Under the pieces are notes generated by a model that was given only the letters and a program-made list of their open reading frames with translations, was not told where the DNA came from and did not search any database. This document shows positions 1 through 9,312 of a stretch of 64,000 bases of DNA, one piece after another. Positions within the stretch are counted from its first letter, which is position 1; every line of letters begins with the position of its first letter. The DNA comes from Planctomycetota bacterium (GTDB taxonomy: Bacteria > Planctomycetota > UBA1135 > GCA-002686595). The stretch spans positions 1 through 64,000 of the forward strand of contig JABACD010000014.1 of the NCBI GenBank assembly GCA_014237855.1, written 5' to 3'. A program made the position numbers and the translations under genes.

Positions 1-759
1 CAGGAGTTCTACGACCTCTACGCGGATGATGAGATGGTGCTGCCGGAGTCCTGGTCGCAGGCCAAGGTTCGCAATAACGAGTTCACGGCGGAGGAGTTCA
101 AGGTGATCATGCGTCACTACTACGCCTACGTCAGCCAGGTCGATCACTACATCGGAGAGCTCCTGGATGGTCTGGATGATCTGGGGTTGAGGGAGGACAC
201 CCTCGTCATCATGGTCTCAGACCATGGGGACATGATGGGTGAGTTTGGCCGGCTGTTCAAAGGCGTGTCCGAAGAGGGGTCACTGGGCATCCCCTTCTTC
301 ATCCGCTGGCCGGGTCATGTTCGTGGTGGGGTGGTGGCCGATGCCCCGGTCTCATTGATAGACGTCTTGCCCACCATCTTCGATGCCCTGGATCTGAGCC
401 CCTTGCCGACTGCCCGAGGGAGCAGCCTCTTGCCCTTGATCAATGGTATGGAAGACCCACTTGATCGAGTGGTCTATGCCATGGACCTGCGGGCCGAGCC
501 GTTCTTGTTTCTGACGGTCAGGGATTGGCGATGGAAGCTCACGATTCGGAGGGAGGGAGCCGGTAAGTTGGGAGCGAGGTTCTACGATATGAAGAACGAT
601 CCCTGGGAGCTGCGAGACCTGGCGAAGGACCCAGCTGTTCGCGCTCCCCGTGAGCGGCTTCGAGCGATGCTGAGCGAGTTTTGGATGGAACAGCAGGCGG
701 CCCGCCCGACGACTCGGCCTGTGATGGGTGGCAGGGGCCGCAGACCCACGAAAGAATAG
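1..759 (+). CDS. Sulfatase family protein, C-terminal part (5' end outside window)
   Basis: The reading frame is open from base 1, so the N-terminus and active-site motif lie upstream of the window and 252 residues are visible. The visible part holds the second metal-site motif of the alkaline-phosphatase superfamily (V-S-D-H-G-D near visible residues 72-77), a conserved I-P-F-F-I-R-W-P-G strand about 25 residues later, and a typical sulfatase C-terminal subdomain (R-F-Y-D-M-K-N-D-P-W-E-L-R-D-L, near residues 190-205). This last feature is typical of classical arylsulfatases. Unlike the other sulfatase-like proteins of the window it has no terminal L-x-x-L-G-Y motif, and it ends in a basic tail. 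It may therefore be a true formylglycine sulfatase, but the catalytic Cys or Ser cannot be seen. An ATG at base 34 is internal, not the start. Fold is confident; substrate unknown. Confidence 0.85.
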   Translation, partial: QEFYDLYADDEMVLPESWSQAKVRNNEFTAEEFKVIMRHYYAYVSQVDHYIGELLDGLDDLGLREDTLVIMVSDHGDMMGEFGRLFKGVSEEGSLGIPFFIRWPGHVRGGVVADAPVSLIDVLPTIFDALDLSPLPTARGSSLLPLINGMEDPLDRVVYAMDLRAEPFLFLTVRDWRWKLTIRREGAGKLGARFYDMKNDPWELRDLAKDPAVRAPRERLRAMLSEFWMEQQAARPTTRPVMGGRGRRPTKE

Positions 760-864
760 GGCTCAGCCAGCCTCGGTAGCCCTTGATCCAGCTGGGTCTT
801 GATAGGATGCCCCCTCGATTTTCCAGGCCTCGGGTTCTCACTTGTAACCCCTCCCACGATCCGC

Positions 865-3186
865 ATGCGATTCCACACGATGGTCCCCCGACGGTGGGGA
901 CTCTTGCTCATCCTCTTGACTCTATCGAGCCTCGGCGTTGGCTGTTCGAAAGAGAGCGCCGACTGGAAGGGAACCGGAGCCTTCTTGCGGCTCAACCCGA
1001 CGCCCTCGACCTCTCCCATCGAGCCCCCCGCACTGGTTGTCCTTGAACGATGGAATGACTTTGTCGTGGGCAAGCAGCATGTCGATTGGAAGCTGCGGGG
1101 GGGTCTAATGAAGATCAAGGAGTACCAGGGGCAGGAGATTCTTCGCTTCGACCACAGCAAGGGAGACCTTGCAATCGAAGTCCCTCTCGACTTTGAGGTC
1201 AGCCGCAGCTGCGTGGTCAGCGCATTGATGCTTGTGAGGGGAGAGCCGATGACCCTTGGCGCTGCATTGTTCAGCGGCAAGAAGAAGGTGGGCATGTCCC
1301 AGGTGACCATTGACCCTGACCCCAATTTGCGTGGGGCAATCATCCCGATCAAGATCGACGGTGATGCAACTGTTCGAGCCACCAAACTGGTCTTGAAAGC
1401 GCCGCAGGGGGAGCATGCATTCTCGATTCGATCGCTGGTGGTGAAGCAGGGGGCGCTCGGTATGGGGCTTGGGCCTGCCGCCTTCGGAGGGTACGACCTG
1501 CTCGAAATCAATGGGGACGCACGGCGTTGTACTGCGCTGCCAAGCGGCGCGGACCTGAGTGTTGACTTTGAGGTCTCTACTGAAGCCGACGTTCTTCGGT
1601 TTGCCTACGCGCAACGTGAGGACCTACGGGTAGGAAACCAGGAGTCGACACTGCGCCTGGACCTGGAGGGTGGCGGCAAGTCGTCCTCTCACGAGTTCGA
1701 ATTCGACAGGCCCCGTTGGTACGACGCGGAGGTCTCGCTGGCGGAGTTCGCGGGGGAAGAGGTCAAGGCGACCTGGACCCTGGGCTCCTCCGGGAGCAAG
1801 GCCATGTGCATCCTGGGGCAACCGCGGATGGCCACTGCGGATGCGGAGACCAAGACGGTCTTGTTGATCACCTCAGATACTCACCGCTCTGACCACCTCG
1901 GATTCTTGATGGAGGAGGGAGAGCTGAAGACCGATGCAATCGACCGGTTGGCATCTCAGGGCGTGGTGTTCCTCGACGCTGTCTCAAGCGTCAACAATAC
2001 GACGCCCTCGCATGTCTCTCTATTCACGGGTCTATCCCCGAGAGACACGGGGATCGTGGCCAATGCCAAGCGGCTCTCCGAGGCTGCACCGACACTCTCC
2101 GAGGCTTTCCGTGATGCTGGCTACATGACGATGGCAGCGGTCAGCGCCTCACCGGTCAACTACAAGCACTGCGGCCTCGATCAGGGTTTTGATCGGTACT
2201 CAGTACCCACTGCAAAAGGTGTCCGTGACGGTAAGGAGACAACTGAGATCCTGTTGGAGTGGCTCGAGAATCATGGTGGTGAGCCGGTCTTCATGTGGCT
2301 ACACGTCTACGATGCACACGGGCCGTACTCGGTGCCTGAAGAGCTAGACCGGATGTACTACGACGAGGACAAGGATCCTTTCGAGGTCGAGGGTGCTGGT
2401 CGAGATCTCGCTCTCTCGCCCTACTGGAACAAGAAGATTGCTGACCCGGACTACACCGAGGCTCTCTACAAGAGTGAGATCACCTATCTCGATGGGCTGC
2501 TCGGGAAACTCCTGGACCTCCCCCGGGTGGGGGCGGGAATCGTGGCCTTCACATCCGACCACGGGGAGGTCTTGCGCTACGGTCCTGGGGACCCCTTCGA
2601 CCATCGTGGCCTCTCTCTGAATACGCTCGCAGTACCGCTGATCTTCAAGGCTCCCTCTCTACAGCCCGGAACCCAGCGTACGGATCCTGTCCTTCAGATC
2701 GATGTTGGGCGCACCCTCCTCAATCTGGCAGGGCTCTCAGAGATGCCCTTTCCCGGTCGAGATCTTCTTGCGACGACCGTGGAGTCAGGAGAGCCGCGCT
2801 TCGCATTACAGGCAAACGGCATCAGCGCGTCGGTGCTGACCGATGAGTGGATGTTTGCCATTAACTTGCGTGTGCCGGGCACCAGAAATCCCGAACAGCA
2901 CGAGTCCTACCACTCGGTGGAGCTCTACGACATCGTCAACGATAAGTACTGTCGCTTCAACGTTTGGGAAGCGAACCTCGAGAAGACAGCCTCCCTGAGA
3001 CGTCTGGTGATTCGATGGCTAAGCCGGGGCAAGGAGAATGACTGGGAGGTCGAGGCTCAGGGGTCCCAATCAGATATTCAGAAAGAACTCGCTGATCTGG
3101 GCTACGTGACCGTAGAAGATTCCACGGCAGCCGAGTGGTTCGACTCCGATTGCGAGTGTGCCTGGTGCCAGAAGTTCCCCGAATAG
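865..3186 (+). CDS. Large sulfatase-like lipoprotein with Thr active site and Cys-rich tail (paralogue 1)
   Basis: The 773-residue product starts with a lipoprotein signal (basic start, hydrophobic stretch, L-G-V-G-C near residue 28). The start at 865 places the signal at the N-terminus; the frame is open further upstream to 799. Residues about 30-325 look like beta-sandwich modules of unknown function. The alkaline-phosphatase-superfamily core begins near residue 328 with T-S-D-T-H-R-S-D-H-L-G, and the second metal motif T-S-D-H-G-E is near 563. The active-site motif reads T-T-P-S-H with Thr379 where sulfatases have Cys or Ser, and His383 where they have Arg. A formylglycine mechanism is therefore unlikely; phosphodiesterase or phosphotransferase chemistry is an inference. 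The end carries L-A-D-L-G-Y, then C-E-C-A-W-C. It is closely related to the genes at 3210 and 38012 and probably heads an operon running to 9312. Confidence 0.88.
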   Translation: MRFHTMVPRRWGLLLILLTLSSLGVGCSKESADWKGTGAFLRLNPTPSTSPIEPPALVVLERWNDFVVGKQHVDWKLRGGLMKIKEYQGQEILRFDHSKGDLAIEVPLDFEVSRSCVVSALMLVRGEPMTLGAALFSGKKKVGMSQVTIDPDPNLRGAIIPIKIDGDATVRATKLVLKAPQGEHAFSIRSLVVKQGALGMGLGPAAFGGYDLLEINGDARRCTALPSGADLSVDFEVSTEADVLRFAYAQREDLRVGNQESTLRLDLEGGGKSSSHEFEFDRPRWYDAEVSLAEFAGEEVKATWTLGSSGSKAMCILGQPRMATADAETKTVLLITSDTHRSDHLGFLMEEGELKTDAIDRLASQGVVFLDAVSSVNNTTPSHVSLFTGLSPRDTGIVANAKRLSEAAPTLSEAFRDAGYMTMAAVSASPVNYKHCGLDQGFDRYSVPTAKGVRDGKETTEILLEWLENHGGEPVFMWLHVYDAHGPYSVPEELDRMYYDEDKDPFEVEGAGRDLALSPYWNKKIADPDYTEALYKSEITYLDGLLGKLLDLPRVGAGIVAFTSDHGEVLRYGPGDPFDHRGLSLNTLAVPLIFKAPSLQPGTQRTDPVLQIDVGRTLLNLAGLSEMPFPGRDLLATTVESGEPRFALQANGISASVLTDEWMFAINLRVPGTRNPEQHESYHSVELYDIVNDKYCRFNVWEANLEKTASLRRLVIRWLSRGKENDWEVEAQGSQSDIQKELADLGYVTVEDSTAAEWFDSDCECAWCQKFPE

Positions 3187-3209
3187 GAATCAGGCCCCTC
3201 CTTAACCTC

Positions 3210-5579
3210 ATGAAACATCGTCAGCCAGCGCTCCCTCTTGCCTGGAAGCTGCTCACCTCCGGTGCGGTTTTCTTGCTGGGTGCCTGTGGTGCTAGTGATG
3301 CCGACATGGTCGCTGGTGAGGGCTCGTCGCGAGTCGAATTCCTCGCTCTCGAGGTGGCTGGTCATGGGCAGAACAAGGACCTGCAGCCTCGTGTCGTGGC
3401 CCGCCTGACAACGGAGAAGCCAACACAGTGGCAGGTCACCGGAGCAAACTATCGAGTGGTCAGTGCCAGGCAATCTGGGGATGAGAGGCCCACCACTGCT
3501 CTGAAGCTCTCCGACCCCGCCACCCGATGTTCGGTGGGAATCAAGGGCCCGTTTGATCCGCAGTCCTTCAACTTGCTGGCGCTTCGGTTCCGGGCCCAAT
3601 CGAAGTGGGAGCTTGGCGTGGACTTCATGTCGAAGGGTAAGCGAGTTTCCTTCACACCACCCATGGTGATTACTCCGGAGTCAGGGGCTGGCACACGACT
3701 GGTTGCAGTCGAAGCCCCACATCTTCGCCGCCTTGAAGCTCCCATCGATGAAATTGTCATCCGGGTCACGGGGTCAAGACACGGAATCTGGGTCGTTGGC
3801 CTGGATCTGCTCTGGCAGGGAGATCACAAGTTCTTGCCGAACCCAACAGCTGGTGGTCGGCCTGTCTTGATCGGTCGTGAGATGCGTAACTCCGTGGGCA
3901 TCTCGAGCGCCCAAGCGGTCAGTGCAAGCGTCTCAGCAACCGCGCATGGCATCCTGCGCTTCTCCTACGGCACGCCAGGTGAATTGGCCCGCGCTGGGAG
4001 CTCTCCACGCTTGCAGCTCGTCATTCGGGCCGAAGATGGTCTCGAGCAAGTCGAGACCTACGAACTCGACACGAACTTCCGAAAGGCTCGATGGCGTCAG
4101 GCCATGGTCTCTCTCTCGGCCTATGCAGGCCAGGTCGTTGAGGCCGAGTGGAGTGTGCTGGCCGCCGGTGGGGAGGCGGTCTGCGCCATCGGTGAGGTGT
4201 CGCTGGTGGAGAAGAGCAGCCTGAATCGGTCGGTGCTGCTGATCACCTCGGACACCCATCGTGGAGATCATCTTGGCCTTGCGGGTGAAGGTGTTGACGT
4301 GGATACCCCCATGCTCGATGCCCTGGCCTCACGAGGCGTCTTCTTTGAAGATTGCTTCAGTGCGACGAACATCACCAATCCCTCGCACATCGCGATGATG
4401 ACGGGGGTGCATCCCCGGGACACCGGAATTGTCAATAACTACACCCGCGTGGCCGATGCTGCACCGACCCTTGCGGAGGCCTTCCGCGACGCTGGATACC
4501 TGACCTTTGCCTCGGTCAGCACCAAGCACCTGAGTGACCCGACCAGTGGCCTGGGCCAGGGATTCGAGCGGGCCTCTTACCCGATGCGGGACTTTGCTCG
4601 TGATGGCTCCGAGACGATTGAGGTCCTGGAGGATTGGCTCAACGAATCGGAGGGTCTTCCAGTCTTCGTCTGGCTCCATCTCTTCGACGCGCACATGCCC
4701 TACAGCAAGGATGTGCCGGGTCTCGGGCGCTACTACGGCGATAAGGATGATGCATTCGATGAGAGGCTTCCGGAGCTTGGCAGCGCGGTGCAGAAAGCGA
4801 TCAACAACCTCCGTCTGCCGGGGCTGCGTGACCTCGAGCTCCCCCGCGCGCTCTATCGGGCGGAGATAACCCAGCTGGATGAGAGGCTGGGCGAGTTCCT
4901 CCAGCTTCCGACCATGGAAGGAGCAGTCATCGCCTTCACCGCTGATCACGGCGAGTCTCTGGGCAACCACGACATCTACTTTGCTCACGAGGAGCTCTAT
5001 CGGGAGTCCTTGCACGTGCCGCTGATTCTCAGCTGGCCAGGTGGACCCCAAGGCCGGAGGTTTGGACAGCCGGTTAGCAACCTGGACGTTGGGCGTACCT
5101 TGCTGGATCTCTCGGGTAATCTGGGAACGGAGTTTCCCGGGCAAAACCTGGCCCTCTTGATCGAGGAAGAAGAGAGCAGCGAGACTCCCCGTTACAGTCT
5201 TAGTGCTCACGGAAGAGAGGTCTCCTTGACCGAGAATGGCTGGCACCTCCAGCTCCGGCTGGGGCCAAATGACCTCGCAGATGGCTCCTCGACCCGTGAG
5301 CAGCATCAGGTCGAACTGTACTATCTGTCCGATGATCCACATTGTGCGAGTGACCTACTCGAGACCGAGCACGAGAGGGCACGAGCCATGCGCACTCGCG
5401 TGATCAGGTGGCTGGAAGAGCGGAAGGAACTCAACTGGATCGGAGGCAACAGCGGTGACTCAGATACGCTCAAGGACTTGGAGGCCCTGGGATACACCGG
5501 CGGGGCTAACAGTGGTGAGGCCGCTAGCCTTGCTATCGATCCTGAATGCTCGTGTCACTGGTGCGCGCCATTTGAGTAG
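3210..5579 (+). CDS. Large sulfatase-like lipoprotein with Thr active site and Cys-rich tail (paralogue 2)
   Basis: The 789-residue protein is a tandem paralogue of the preceding gene, 23 bp downstream. The ATG at 3210 gives a lipoprotein signal ending L-L-G-A-C near residue 26; the frame is open further upstream but reads into the previous gene. An N-terminal region of about 310 residues without recognised catalytic motifs precedes the alkaline-phosphatase-like core (T-S-D-T-H-R-G-D-H-L-G near residue 345; T-A-D-H-G-E-S-L-G-N-H-D near 575). The nucleophile motif is T-N-P-S-H with Thr389 in place of Cys/Ser. Near the C-terminus L-E-A-L-G-Y is followed by C-S-C-H-W-C-A-P-F-E. The protein is probably exported and anchored by lipid. 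Tandem duplication with divergence suggests related but distinct substrates. The label sulfatase would be misleading for its chemistry. Confidence 0.88.
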   Translation: MKHRQPALPLAWKLLTSGAVFLLGACGASDADMVAGEGSSRVEFLALEVAGHGQNKDLQPRVVARLTTEKPTQWQVTGANYRVVSARQSGDERPTTALKLSDPATRCSVGIKGPFDPQSFNLLALRFRAQSKWELGVDFMSKGKRVSFTPPMVITPESGAGTRLVAVEAPHLRRLEAPIDEIVIRVTGSRHGIWVVGLDLLWQGDHKFLPNPTAGGRPVLIGREMRNSVGISSAQAVSASVSATAHGILRFSYGTPGELARAGSSPRLQLVIRAEDGLEQVETYELDTNFRKARWRQAMVSLSAYAGQVVEAEWSVLAAGGEAVCAIGEVSLVEKSSLNRSVLLITSDTHRGDHLGLAGEGVDVDTPMLDALASRGVFFEDCFSATNITNPSHIAMMTGVHPRDTGIVNNYTRVADAAPTLAEAFRDAGYLTFASVSTKHLSDPTSGLGQGFERASYPMRDFARDGSETIEVLEDWLNESEGLPVFVWLHLFDAHMPYSKDVPGLGRYYGDKDDAFDERLPELGSAVQKAINNLRLPGLRDLELPRALYRAEITQLDERLGEFLQLPTMEGAVIAFTADHGESLGNHDIYFAHEELYRESLHVPLILSWPGGPQGRRFGQPVSNLDVGRTLLDLSGNLGTEFPGQNLALLIEEEESSETPRYSLSAHGREVSLTENGWHLQLRLGPNDLADGSSTREQHQVELYYLSDDPHCASDLLETEHERARAMRTRVIRWLEERKELNWIGGNSGDSDTLKDLEALGYTGGANSGEAASLAIDPECSCHWCAPFE

Positions 5580-5590
5580 AGGCCACGACG

Positions 5591-7018
5591 ATGGCTGAGC
5601 AGCCCACAATGAGTTTTGCGGGAGACGGACGTCTGGTCCTCTGGGGGCTGTGCTCGCTCCTCCTGGCAGCCTGCTCTGGCGAAGGAGTCAACGATCCCAC
5701 ACGCCCGGTGGTCGTGCTGGTGACCCTGGATACGACCCGTGCTGATCACCTGGGGTGCTACGGCTACGAGAAGCCAGGTATCAGTCCACGCATCGACGCC
5801 TTGGCGGGCGAAGGCGTTCTGTTCACCGGTTCAATCAGTCAGGCTGCGGTGACGCCGGTGTCCCATGCGTCGATCTTCACGGGGCTCAATCCATACAACC
5901 ACGGTCTGAGGGTGATGCACAGTGTCTCTCAGAACACGCTGAACGAGGAGCGCGTGACGATTGCCGAGGTCTTGCGGGACGTCGGCTATGACACCGGTGC
6001 CTTCGTCAGCGCGTTTCCTGTGACCCGGTACTTCGGGTTCAACCAGGGATTCGAGACCTTCAACGAGGATTTTGACCACAGCGGTGGTCAGGTCACGGCG
6101 ACCGGGGCAGTGAACACAGGAGCAGCCCAGAGGAATGCAGGTGCCACGACGGATCTGGCGATCGAGTGGATGGGCAGCAGGGAGAGACCGTTCTTCTTGT
6201 GGCTTCACTACTTTGACCCTCATGACGACAAGGTCATGCCTCCGGAGGAAGAGCTGGAGGGTGTGACCTTTCGTTCCGGGCACCGCGAGCGATTGAAGGA
6301 TATCTACGACTTCGAGATCACCTACATGGATCGTGAGCTTGGTCGGATCTTCGACAAGCTGGAGGACATGGGGCTCTGGGACAACTGCGTGATCGTCGTG
6401 ACTTCCGACCACGGTGAGGGGCTGGGCGACCACGATTGGTGGACCCATGGCGTCCTCTATCAGGAACAGGTGCGCGTGCCATTGATCGTGAAGGCTCCAG
6501 AACTCCCCGGAGGAAGACGTGTCAATTCGATAGTGCGCTCGATCGACATCCTTCCGACGGTGGGGGAGCTGGTGGGGCTGACTGACTCCGACCTTCCGAT
6601 AATGGATGGGGTGAGTCTGACTCCGTTGCTGAGAGGCGAGGCAGACGATCTGGGCCTGACTGCATACAGCGACTCGGTTAACCAGATGGTCTACAACTTT
6701 TCACCGCAGCTGGTCGACAACAAGGATGACATGCTGTTCGCCCTGGTGATCGATGGCCGGTGGAAGTACATCCATCACCTTCGCGAGCGGCAGAATAGTG
6801 AGCTGTATGACCTCGTTAGTGATCCGGCAGAGCTGGTCAACCTCGCTGCTGAGGAGCCGGAGGTCATGGCCAGGGCGAACGAGGCGCTGCGCAAGTTGCG
6901 GTTCATGCCGGTCAAGCAGTTGGAGCAAGCTAATGTGCCGCCGGATGTCTTGAGGGCGCTCGAATCGCTTGGCTACACCGGCAACGAGTCGGAAGTGGAG
7001 TCCCCAGGTCAGGAATGA
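5591..7018 (+). CDS. Sulfatase-like lipoprotein, Thr active site
   Basis: The 475-residue protein has a lipoprotein signal ending L-L-L-A-A-C near residue 28. It lacks the long N-terminal extension of its two upstream neighbours. The core begins T-L-D-T-T-R-A-D-H-L-G-C-Y-G-Y near residue 46, with a second metal motif T-S-D-H-G-E-G-L-G-D-H-D near 272. The active-site segment reads T-P-V-S-H (Thr88 to His92), aligning with C-x-P-S-R of sulfatases by the following A-S-I-F-T-G, so Thr is in the nucleophile position. The C-terminus carries L-E-S-L-G-Y. Its TGA stop overlaps the ATG of the following STT3-like gene (ATGA), so the two are translationally coupled. That link suggests it trims or modifies the glycan made by the neighbour (inference). 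Confidence 0.9.
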   Translation: MAEQPTMSFAGDGRLVLWGLCSLLLAACSGEGVNDPTRPVVVLVTLDTTRADHLGCYGYEKPGISPRIDALAGEGVLFTGSISQAAVTPVSHASIFTGLNPYNHGLRVMHSVSQNTLNEERVTIAEVLRDVGYDTGAFVSAFPVTRYFGFNQGFETFNEDFDHSGGQVTATGAVNTGAAQRNAGATTDLAIEWMGSRERPFFLWLHYFDPHDDKVMPPEEELEGVTFRSGHRERLKDIYDFEITYMDRELGRIFDKLEDMGLWDNCVIVVTSDHGEGLGDHDWWTHGVLYQEQVRVPLIVKAPELPGGRRVNSIVRSIDILPTVGELVGLTDSDLPIMDGVSLTPLLRGEADDLGLTAYSDSVNQMVYNFSPQLVDNKDDMLFALVIDGRWKYIHHLRERQNSELYDLVSDPAELVNLAAEEPEVMARANEALRKLRFMPVKQLEQANVPPDVLRALESLGYTGNESEVESPGQE

Positions 7019-9312
7019 CCATGCGCTCTCCTCTCTGGGTAGGCCTGGCGATTGCCCTGGTGACGATCGTCCTGGCTGTTGGTGCGCGGCTGAGCTATGA
7101 CGTCACCAGAACTGCTGACCCGGACACTGCTGAGTGGGTGAGCATTGAGGCGGATAGCTTCTATCACATGCGTCGGCTTGACCGGTTGAAGGTGGAAGGC
7201 TGGCCCGTGGCTGGCACGGACACGGCTCTCGACTTCCCCGATGGTGCCCAGATCCCATGGCCACCCTACTACACGATGTTGTTGGGTGCGCTCTCCATGA
7301 GCTGGTTGCCCGAAGAGGAAGTTGACCGGCGTCTGCAAGTCGAGCAGTTTGTCAGTTCGATCACGGTGCTCTTTGGAGTCTTGAGTGTGTTGATGGCGCT
7401 CTGGTCTGCTCGCTTACTGGCTGGAGATACGGGGGCTGCCGTTGCGGGACCATGCGCCGCGCTGGCGCTGTGTTCGGTGGTCTACAGCAGCCTCGGCAAC
7501 GGGGATCATCATGCCTTCGTGGCCTGTCTGCACGCTGGGCTTCTGGCCGGGCTGACCTGGCTTCTCGCCAGCGATGGGCTCGACTGCCCACGACGTGCGA
7601 TGAGGTCGGGGGTCGTACTTGGAGTCCTGGCCGGCTTTGGGATAGGTAGCTGGGTCGCGTTCTTGCCGTATGTGGTCGCTGTTGACCTGATGCTCGGGGT
7701 CTTGCTCTTCGTTCATGCCGCCAAGCCGATCGCGGGGCTGGCGAGGTTTGGATTCTCCTTCCACCTGGCAGGTCTGGCGACCCTGGCCTACGCCTCGCTG
7801 ACGAGCCCCTGGCTGGAGGTTGACTCCTGGATGGTGGTGAACCTGTCTTACTTTCATCTCTTCTTCCTGGGATCAGGGGCGCTGGTGTTCGTTCCTCTGC
7901 TACTTCCGGGAGTGGAAGGCCGCCTCCGGAAGCGCTACCCCCTGTACGTGTTCGTCTCTCTCGTCGCTCTCTTCGCCCTGCTGCTTGCGACCGGGGGAGG
8001 GCCGGGTGCAGGCCTTCGCGAGGCCTTTGCCTGGGTCTCTGGTGAAGACAAGTTCATGGCCTCGATCCAGGAGTCGCGATCCTTCTTCACGGACATGGGC
8101 CGAGGCTGGGACCAGCTATTGCTATCCCTGGGATGGGGCCTGGTAATCCTACCCCTGGCGTGGAGCGCGGCTCTCGTCGCTTGCTGGCGGGGGAAGAGAG
8201 CGTTGCTGCCGTGGGTTGTCGCGGCGCCCCTCTTGTTACTACAGGCTCTCTCGCAGCTACGCTTCGCCGAGGCGTTGGTCGTACCGCTTGCGGTGCTCGT
8301 GGGTTGGGGGGTGGGGACCTTGATCTCACGGCTGACTGCGGCCACGGCCATCCGCCAACTTGGCGGGATTGCTCTGGCGCTGGTGCTCGGAATTGCCCTT
8401 CAGCAGCCGGGGATCGCCGAGATTCAGGCCTACCGGAAGGTCTCCGAATCGACCTTTGAAGCCACAGAACTCCAGGCTTCATATGGGTCCGCCAGGCGAA
8501 TGGCGGATTGGTTGCGGCCTCAAGGTGTGCGGCCGGGCATGGAGGGCGTGCTCTCGACCTGGGGCTTGGGTCACCTGATTGAGTGGGTCGCGGATCGTCC
8601 CACAGTGGCCACGAACTTCGGTAGCTACCTCGGAGAGTCTAGCTACAGCTTTCCTGCTCGAGCGCTTCTGTCAGAGGATGACAGGGAGCTGGAGCGCCTC
8701 CTCGAGGAACGGCAGATTGGATACCTGATGCTGACCTCGCGGGTCACCGAAAACCTACCGGACATGATTGCCCGAGTGGAGCCGGCCCTGCTCGAGGAGT
8801 ACCTGGTAGGAGGTCGAGCGGGCTGGAATGGAGCCCTCAGGGCTCCCTGGTTCCGTACGGCCCTGGCGCGATTGCTCCTGGGAGCTTCATCCTTGAATAA
8901 TCAGGTGAGTCCCCCGGCACTCGCGCCTCCAGGCTTCCTTCGGCTGGTGCATGTGGCTCGAGAACAGGACCCTGCGCCTGGCCTTGGTGGGCTGGTCTCT
9001 CGATCGAATCGTGGCTGGATCTGGGAGCGAGTCGAAGGGGCGCTGCTTGTTGCCGAGGGCGAGCCCGGCGAGGAGTTCGGAGTGACTCTTGAGGTCCACT
9101 ATCCCAAGGCGGGCTTCAGGCTGACTCATGTCGACAGGGTGACGCTGGACAGCACGGGCCGCGGATCCTTGCGGGTTCCCTACGCTACTCGCGAGAGAAA
9201 CGGAGACGGTCGCACGTTGCCGGGGGCTTCATATTGGATTGGCAATCATCGGGGAGCACTTGAAATTCAAGAAGCGGACGTGCTCTCCGGCGCCGAGATC
9301 AACCTCCGCTAG
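7015..9312 (+). CDS. STT3/AglB-like multi-pass GT-C glycosyltransferase
   Basis: This 765-residue integral membrane protein has about a dozen hydrophobic segments in residues 8-460 and a soluble C-terminal part. The first external loop carries E-A-D-S-F-Y-H-M-R-R (residues 45-54), then F-P-D-G-A-x-I-P-W-P-P-Y-Y, the pattern of the oligosaccharyltransferase STT3/AglB/PglB superfamily, where an Asp in this loop is catalytic. A G-N-G-D-H-H motif (Asp164, His165, His166) matches the second conserved loop. W-G-L-G-H near residue 516 sits where STT3 proteins have W-W-D-Y-G. The family transfers lipid-linked oligosaccharide to protein. The W-W-D-Y-G signature is degenerate, so the acceptor may differ. 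The start overlaps the stop of the sulfatase-like gene upstream; an ATG at 7021 is an alternative. It ends in a 3-bp convergent overlap with the amidase gene. Confidence 0.8.
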   Translation: MTMRSPLWVGLAIALVTIVLAVGARLSYDVTRTADPDTAEWVSIEADSFYHMRRLDRLKVEGWPVAGTDTALDFPDGAQIPWPPYYTMLLGALSMSWLPEEEVDRRLQVEQFVSSITVLFGVLSVLMALWSARLLAGDTGAAVAGPCAALALCSVVYSSLGNGDHHAFVACLHAGLLAGLTWLLASDGLDCPRRAMRSGVVLGVLAGFGIGSWVAFLPYVVAVDLMLGVLLFVHAAKPIAGLARFGFSFHLAGLATLAYASLTSPWLEVDSWMVVNLSYFHLFFLGSGALVFVPLLLPGVEGRLRKRYPLYVFVSLVALFALLLATGGGPGAGLREAFAWVSGEDKFMASIQESRSFFTDMGRGWDQLLLSLGWGLVILPLAWSAALVACWRGKRALLPWVVAAPLLLLQALSQLRFAEALVVPLAVLVGWGVGTLISRLTAATAIRQLGGIALALVLGIALQQPGIAEIQAYRKVSESTFEATELQASYGSARRMADWLRPQGVRPGMEGVLSTWGLGHLIEWVADRPTVATNFGSYLGESSYSFPARALLSEDDRELERLLEERQIGYLMLTSRVTENLPDMIARVEPALLEEYLVGGRAGWNGALRAPWFRTALARLLLGASSLNNQVSPPALAPPGFLRLVHVAREQDPAPGLGGLVSRSNRGWIWERVEGALLVAEGEPGEEFGVTLEVHYPKAGFRLTHVDRVTLDSTGRGSLRVPYATRERNGDGRTLPGASYWIGNHRGALEIQEADVLSGAEINLR

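Noticed and set aside
4329-5342. Long antisense open frame (337 codons)
   Set aside because: High GC and biased third positions keep the opposite strand open. The translation has no domain features and lies wholly opposite the 3210 gene. The same holds for long antisense frames at 582-1511, 33229-34128, 38702-39586 and 41972-42883.
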